Origin: an uncultured Bacteroidota bacterium
Lineage (GTDB): Bacteria; Bacteroidota; Bacteroidia; Flavobacteriales; Flavobacteriaceae
Assembly (NCBI GenBank): GCA_902515395.1
Contig: CABXUL010000003.1
Coordinates: forward strand, 1-64,000
DNA length: 64,000 bases
Reading direction: 5' to 3'
Of this stretch, positions 58,355 through 64,000 are shown piece by piece. The translations under genes and the position numbers were made by a program. The notes beneath the pieces are model-generated. The model did no database searches and had not been told where the DNA came from. It was given only the letters and a program-made list of their open reading frames with translations. Position 1 is the stretch's first letter. Every line of letters starts with the position of its first letter.

Positions 58355-60745
58355 ATGATTAAGAGTGCAAAAAGTAATTTTTGGGGTACTGTTGCTAATT
58401 TAATTTTAAGAAATCGCCTTCTAATTTTAATCACCATAAGCGTGATGACACTTCTTCTTGCTTCCCAATGGCAAAATATGCGCTTTACGTTTACTGAGGC
58501 AAATCTTCTTCCCGATACACATCCAGAAAACATTCAATACGAAGATTTTATAAAGACTTTTGGAGAAGAGGGAAATCTAATTGTTATTGCATTAAAAGAT
58601 GATAATTTCTTCACTGAAAAAATCTTCAATGAGTGGGTTGAATTAAATAATCAAATAAATAAATTCTCAGAAATAGACTTTACCATTTCAATTAATAATG
58701 TTAAAGAACTCATAAAAGACGAAAATCAAAAAAAAATCGTTCTAAGAAACCTTCTCCCCAATAAAAAAATCGATGCTGTTGCATTAGAAAAGTTTAAACA
58801 AAATTTACTAATAGAATTACCTTTCTATAAAAATATCCTTTACAGTAACGATGGAAAATCTATCCGATCTGCTATCTACATGAAAAAAGATATTGTCAAT
58901 ACCTCAAGAAGAAAAGATTTTATTTTTCAAAATTTTATACCCTTAATTAATTCATTTGAGGAACGTACCAGACTTGATGTAAGGATATCTGGAATGCCCT
59001 ACATACGTACACTAAATGCACAAAATATAGTAGATGAAATTGGGGTTTTTGTTATTTCAGCAATGCTAGTCACTACCATTATTTTTTTCCTATTTTTCCG
59101 ATCTTTTCGTGCAACATTTATTTCAATGTTTGTTGTTGTAATTGGCGTCATGTGGGCCTTTGGGATTTTGGGCTGGATGGGATATGAAATCACTATACTT
59201 ACTGCATTAATTCCCCCTCTTATTATTGTCATTGGAATTCCTAACTGTATTTTTCTGATTAATAAATATCAACAAGAGGTCGCAAAACACGGAAACAAAG
59301 CAAAGTCACTACGACGCGTAATCATGAAAATTGGGAATGCAACATTGATGACAAACTTAACTACCGCGTCTGGATTTGCAACTTTTATTCTAACTGATAG
59401 TAAAGTACTAAAAGAATTTGGAACGGTTGCTTCAATCAATATTCTAGCGATATTTCTTCTTTCATTATTGATCATACCCATCATTTATAGTTTCATGAAT
59501 CTTCCGAATAAAAAGCACCTGAAACATCTCAATAACAGCTTTATAAATAGGTTTGTAAAATGGATGGAAGATAAGGTAAGATATAAACGAATTAATGTTT
59601 TCATTATCTCTATTCTCAGTTTAATTTTTGGAATAATTGGGATTTATCAAATTAATGTATCAGGAAGCATTATTGAAGACATGCCAAAAAAATCAGACTT
59701 TTTTAAAGATATTTTATTCTTTGATGAAGAGTTTAATGGTATAGTACCCATTGAAGTAATTATTGACACAAAGCGAGAGGGGGGCGCTAATCGATTATCA
59801 ACCTTAAAAAGAATAGATAAGCTAGAAAAATATATAATAGACACCCCTGAACTTTCACCTGCTTTATCAATGGTAGGTGGAATGAAGTTTATCAAACAAG
59901 CCTATTATAATGGTAATCCCAATTATTTCAAATTACCTAGTTCCCAAGAAAATAGATTTATAGCGAGATATTTAAAAAATTTAAATGACTCAGGTAATCT
60001 GTTGCAAAATTATCAAGATAGCACTGCCCAATATAGTCGAGTCACAACTTTTATGAAAGACATTAAAACGGAAAGAATTGAGGAAATCGAAATTGACCTT
60101 CTCAAAGAGATAGACAAGATTTTCCCTAATGAAAGATATAATGTGAAGTTAACGGGTAAACCTCTCCTATATCTTAAAGGAACTCATTATTTAATCCGAA
60201 ACTTAATCATCTCATTGTCACTTGCCATACTTCTGATAGCAATCTTTATGGCTTATATGTTTCGATCTTTTAAGATGATTTTGATCTCACTAATCCCTAA
60301 CCTACTACCGCTTATCATAACAGCCGGAGTAATGGGTTTTACAGGTATACCACTTAAGCCCTCGACCATCTTGGTTTTCAGTATAGCATTTGGAATTTCT
60401 GTTGATGATACGATTCACTTTTTAGCAAAATATCGGCAAGAATTAATAGAAAATAACTGGAAGATAAAATCTGCTGTCTACAGCTCCTTAAGAGAAACTG
60501 CAATTAGTATGTTTTACACGTCAGTTGTACTATTTTTTGGTTTTGCAGTATTTATGTCTTCCAATTTTGGAGGTACTGTTGCCTTGGGTGGCTTAGTATC
60601 GGTTACACTATTATTTGCAATGCTCGCTAACCTTATCCTACTTCCTTCGATACTTATTTCTCTTGAAGATACAGTAAGTAACGAGAAGGTGTTTAAAGAA
60701 CCTAAAATCAAAATTATTTCTTCTGAGGATAATAAAAAAGCTTAA
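58355..60745 (+). CDS. MMPL/RND-type exporter
   Basis: 796 aa; two TM bundles; LIPNLLPLIITAGVMGFTGIPLKPSTILVFSIAFGISVDDTIHFLAKYR. Confidence 0.92.
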   Translation: MIKSAKSNFWGTVANLILRNRLLILITISVMTLLLASQWQNMRFTFTEANLLPDTHPENIQYEDFIKTFGEEGNLIVIALKDDNFFTEKIFNEWVELNNQINKFSEIDFTISINNVKELIKDENQKKIVLRNLLPNKKIDAVALEKFKQNLLIELPFYKNILYSNDGKSIRSAIYMKKDIVNTSRRKDFIFQNFIPLINSFEERTRLDVRISGMPYIRTLNAQNIVDEIGVFVISAMLVTTIIFFLFFRSFRATFISMFVVVIGVMWAFGILGWMGYEITILTALIPPLIIVIGIPNCIFLINKYQQEVAKHGNKAKSLRRVIMKIGNATLMTNLTTASGFATFILTDSKVLKEFGTVASINILAIFLLSLLIIPIIYSFMNLPNKKHLKHLNNSFINRFVKWMEDKVRYKRINVFIISILSLIFGIIGIYQINVSGSIIEDMPKKSDFFKDILFFDEEFNGIVPIEVIIDTKREGGANRLSTLKRIDKLEKYIIDTPELSPALSMVGGMKFIKQAYYNGNPNYFKLPSSQENRFIARYLKNLNDSGNLLQNYQDSTAQYSRVTTFMKDIKTERIEEIEIDLLKEIDKIFPNERYNVKLTGKPLLYLKGTHYLIRNLIISLSLAILLIAIFMAYMFRSFKMILISLIPNLLPLIITAGVMGFTGIPLKPSTILVFSIAFGISVDDTIHFLAKYRQELIENNWKIKSAVYSSLRETAISMFYTSVVLFFGFAVFMSSNFGGTVALGGLVSVTLLFAMLANLILLPSILISLEDTVSNEKVFKEPKIKIISSEDNKKA

Positions 60746-60791
60746 ACAAATTTTGTAAATAAGCCTATCTTTACAGAGAAAAAGCAACAAA

Positions 60792-62225
60792 ATGATAAGC
60801 TATCGAATAGTTGACCTTCTTAGTAAACCCAATCATTATAAAACAGTAATTGTCAAGGGCTGGGTGAAAACCTTTAGAGCCAACAGATTTATCGCCTTAA
60901 ATGACGGCTCTACAATTGAAAACCTTCAGTGTGTGGTTGATTATAAGCAAGCAGATGAATCTCTTCTCAAGAAAATAAACACTGGAGCAGCATTAGAAAT
61001 TGAAGGAGAGCTAATTAAGAGTATGGGAAAAGGTCAATCAGTAGAAGTATTGGTAAAGTCCATACTCGTTCATGGTGAAGCAGATCCTGATACCTATCCA
61101 ATACAAGCAAAAAAACACAGCTTCGAATTTTTAAGAGAAAAAGCCCACTTAAGAATTAGAACCAACACATTCAGCTCAGTGATGAGAATTCGATCTATCC
61201 TATCGTTTGCCATTCATCAATTTTTTAATCAAAAAGGGTTTTATTATATCCATACTCCAATAATAACTGGTAGTGATGCTGAGGGAGCAGGTGAAATGTT
61301 TCGTGTAACTGTTTTAGATCCAAAAAATCCTAAATTAAATGACCAAGGAAATGTAGATTTTAAAAATGACTTTTTTGGGAAGGAAACTAATCTGACAGTA
61401 TCAGGGCAGCTTGAAGCTGAAACTTATTCTCAAGGTCTAGGAAATGTATATACCTTTGGTCCTACTTTTCGTGCAGAAAAGTCGAATACTGCTAGACATC
61501 TAGCTGAATTTTGGATGATTGAACCAGAGATGGCTTTTTTTGATTTAAATCAAAACATGGATCTCGCAGAGGAGTTTATAAAATACACCCTAAATCATAT
61601 TTTAGAAAAGTGTAAAAAAGATTTAACTTTTTTGGATCAGAGACTCATTAATGAGGAAAAGTCAAAACCACAAAATGAGAGAAGCCCCATGGGTTTAATC
61701 GAAAAAATAAATTTTGTTGTTAACAATGATTTCATTAGAATTTCCTACACTGATGCAATCGATATCTTAAAAAAATCTAAACCTAATAAAAAGAAAAAAT
61801 TTGAATATATTATTGAAAATTGGGGAACAGATCTTCAAAGTGAACATGAAAGGTTTCTAGTTGAAAAGCATTTCAATGCGCCGGTTATATTGTACGATTA
61901 CCCAGCTAGGATAAAAGCTTTTTATATGAGAATGAATGATGATAAAAAGACAGTAAGAGCAATGGATATTCTTTTTCCAGGTATTGGAGAAATTGTGGGA
62001 GGCTCTCAGAGGGAAGAGAGACTGGAAGTATTAGAGAGTAGAATAGAAAAAATGGGAATTGATAAAAAGGAACTGTGGTGGTATATCGAGTTGAGAAAAT
62101 TCGGAAGTACCCCTCATAGTGGTTTCGGACTTGGTTTTGAGCGCCTTGTTCAGTTCGCTACTGGCATGAATAATATTAGAGATGTAATCCCATTTCCACG
62201 GACCCCTCTAAACGCGTCATTCTAA
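60792..62225 (+). CDS. asnS: Asparaginyl-tRNA synthetase
   Basis: VKGWVKTFRANRFIALNDGSTIENLQCVVD, GPTFRAEKSNTARHLAEFWMIEPEMAF, GFGLGFERLVQFATGMNNIRDVIPFPRTP. Confidence 0.97.
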   Translation: MISYRIVDLLSKPNHYKTVIVKGWVKTFRANRFIALNDGSTIENLQCVVDYKQADESLLKKINTGAALEIEGELIKSMGKGQSVEVLVKSILVHGEADPDTYPIQAKKHSFEFLREKAHLRIRTNTFSSVMRIRSILSFAIHQFFNQKGFYYIHTPIITGSDAEGAGEMFRVTVLDPKNPKLNDQGNVDFKNDFFGKETNLTVSGQLEAETYSQGLGNVYTFGPTFRAEKSNTARHLAEFWMIEPEMAFFDLNQNMDLAEEFIKYTLNHILEKCKKDLTFLDQRLINEEKSKPQNERSPMGLIEKINFVVNNDFIRISYTDAIDILKKSKPNKKKKFEYIIENWGTDLQSEHERFLVEKHFNAPVILYDYPARIKAFYMRMNDDKKTVRAMDILFPGIGEIVGGSQREERLEVLESRIEKMGIDKKELWWYIELRKFGSTPHSGFGLGFERLVQFATGMNNIRDVIPFPRTPLNASF

Positions 62226-62276
62226 CCAAATTTGCTGAATTAACTTTTTCATATCTTTATACAAGTATATTTTTTT

Positions 62277-63728
62277 ATGTTAAAACAACAGCTCCAATTA
62301 AAACTTTCTCAGAAACTCTCTCCACAGCAGATTCAATTGATGAAGCTTATTCAGTTATCTACCTTAGACCTTGAACAGCGGATTCAGTCTGAAATTGGAG
62401 AAAACCCAGCATTAGAAAAAGGAAAGGAAATTGAAGTTGATAGTGTCCCATCGGATGAATATGGTGACAGTCAACAAGATCAAAATATAAATACTGAAGA
62501 TATCAATATCGATTCTTACCTCAGTGATGACGAAATACCTAGTTACAGACTTTCATCTAATAATCAGTCCAATGATGAGGATGAAAAAATGATTCCTTTT
62601 TCTGGAAGAGTCAGCTTTCACGAATATTTAGGATCTCAGTTACAAAGTTTAATTTTAGATGATTTTGAGCGACCTATTGCTGAGTTTTTGATTGGTAGCA
62701 TTGACAATAGTGGTTATCTTAGAAGGACAGAAGAAGATCTGATAGATGATTTGGCCTTTACCCAAAATATAGTTGTTAATGAATCTCAATTAAAGTCTGT
62801 ATTGAGTAAAATTCAGTCCTTAGATCCTCCTGGTGTTGGAGCAAGATCACTTCAAGAGTGCCTTTCCATCCAGCTGTCAAGAAAAGAACGGGACAGACCT
62901 TTGATTAGTTTATCAAAGAATATAATCGATAATGCATTTAATGAGTTTTCAAGAAAACACTATAAAAAACTTCAAGATAGATTTAATATTAATGACGAAG
63001 AGCTTAGATCTGTATTTGATGAAATTGCTAAATTAAATCCAAAACCAGGGGGGGCTCTTTCAGAAGGTAGTCAAAATAACCATATTGTCCCAGACTTTTT
63101 ACTTAGCATTGATAATGGAAAGCTTAAGGTTACACTAAACAAAAGAAATATTCCTGATTTAAGAATTTCAAATAGTTACAGGGAAATGTTGTCTGGCTAT
63201 GCTGTCGCACCTGAAAAGAATAAGTCAATGCAAGAGGCAGTATTATTTATCAAACAAAAATTAGATGCTGCAAAATGGTTTATAGATGCTATTGAACAAC
63301 GTTATCAAACTTTATATTTAACCATTAGCGCAATCGTAGAGTATCAAAGTAACTATTTTCTCACGGGAGATGAGCAAAATTTAAAACCAATGATTTTAAA
63401 AGATATTGCAGACAAAATCGAAATGGATATTTCGACAGTTTCGCGGGTAGCAAATAGTAAATATATCGACACTCCATATGGAGTCAAGTTATTGAAAAGT
63501 TTTTTTTCAGAAGGAATGAAAAAGGATGACGGAGAAGATGTATCAACCATTGAAATTAAAAAAATTCTAAAGGATTTAGTTGCCCATGAAAATAAAAAAA
63601 AGCCAGTCACGGATCAAGTAATTTCAATCCTACTGAAAGAAAAAGGGTATAATGTTGCTCGAAGAACAGTAGCAAAGTACAGAGAACAAATGGATATTCC
63701 AGTAGCAAGACTTCGTAAATCCATCTAA
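62277..63728 (+). CDS. rpoN: RNA polymerase sigma-54 factor
   Basis: LKLSQKLSPQQIQLMKLIQLSTLDLEQRIQSEIGENPALE and C-terminal RpoN box ARRTVAKYREQMDIPVARLRK. Confidence 0.96.
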   Translation: MLKQQLQLKLSQKLSPQQIQLMKLIQLSTLDLEQRIQSEIGENPALEKGKEIEVDSVPSDEYGDSQQDQNINTEDINIDSYLSDDEIPSYRLSSNNQSNDEDEKMIPFSGRVSFHEYLGSQLQSLILDDFERPIAEFLIGSIDNSGYLRRTEEDLIDDLAFTQNIVVNESQLKSVLSKIQSLDPPGVGARSLQECLSIQLSRKERDRPLISLSKNIIDNAFNEFSRKHYKKLQDRFNINDEELRSVFDEIAKLNPKPGGALSEGSQNNHIVPDFLLSIDNGKLKVTLNKRNIPDLRISNSYREMLSGYAVAPEKNKSMQEAVLFIKQKLDAAKWFIDAIEQRYQTLYLTISAIVEYQSNYFLTGDEQNLKPMILKDIADKIEMDISTVSRVANSKYIDTPYGVKLLKSFFSEGMKKDDGEDVSTIEIKKILKDLVAHENKKKPVTDQVISILLKEKGYNVARRTVAKYREQMDIPVARLRKSI

Positions 63729-64000
63729 CTATAAAATATAAAAAATTAACCCAATTTTTATTGTACTAATATCTGGACTCAATCCGTCAATAAGAATAAT
63801 ATCTCTATTGTAGATACTATTTAAATCATATTCAAATAATAAATTCCAGGTGTTATAACCAAGTGAAATATAAATTGCTGTATTTTGTTTTCTAATGAAG
63901 TCTACCCTTGAGTTTCCACCTGCAAAATAATTGAATTGGGAATTTAAATTAATTTTATACTTAAATCCACCATATAATCTCCAAAACTCAGTTTTGTTTA
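63729..64000 (-). CDS. C-terminal part of a probable outer-membrane beta-barrel-like protein (truncated by window edge)
   Basis: Minus-strand open frame ...NKTEFWRLYGGFKYKINLNSQFNYFAGGNSRVDFIRKQNTAIYISLGYNTWNLLFEYDLNSIYNRDIILIDGLSPDISTIKIGLIFYIL*, stop at 63731-63729. Confidence 0.55.
   Translation of the reverse strand, partial: NKTEFWRLYGGFKYKINLNSQFNYFAGGNSRVDFIRKQNTAIYISLGYNTWNLLFEYDLNSIYNRDIILIDGLSPDISTIKIGLIFYIL

Overview
This 64 kb window is AT-rich chromosomal DNA from a Bacteroidota bacterium, most likely Flavobacteriaceae. It shows PorP/SprF and T9SS sorting domains, TAnnTTTG-type -7 promoter elements, and a mevalonate plus UbiA-type GGGP-transferase cluster. Most of it is a conserved core genome: a complete trpEGDCFBA operon, nadABC, pyrH-frr, leuS, tyrS, asnS, rpoN, an Fe-S/ferredoxin module, a PhoR/PhoB-like pair, and rpsU-xerC-hpf followed by a four-tRNA cluster (Thr-Tyr-Gly-Thr). 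Accessory content is concentrated in about 2.1-15.4 kb: a T9SS/PorP surface-protein locus with BspA-like, Ig-like and thrombospondin-3 repeats, a sulfatase, a beta-helix lipoprotein and a secreted nuclease. The observations I rate highest are: (1) an unannotated 15-codon trp leader peptide with tandem Trp codons and a terminator before trpE, whose ATG lies at the predicted transcription start; (2) an RsuA/RluB-like pseudouridine synthase that appears to have lost its catalytic Asp and the GRNRxVRRM motif; (3) a synteny break directly after the tRNA-Thr cluster, where tuf-secE-nusG would normally follow; (4) a perfect 17-bp palindrome just upstream of marR-yceI; and (5) an unlisted 42-aa basic ORF. 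I saw no CRISPR array, IS element, prophage or rRNA. Nothing here is clearly a wholly new multi-gene system. All calls are from reading the sequence by eye, with no database searches.
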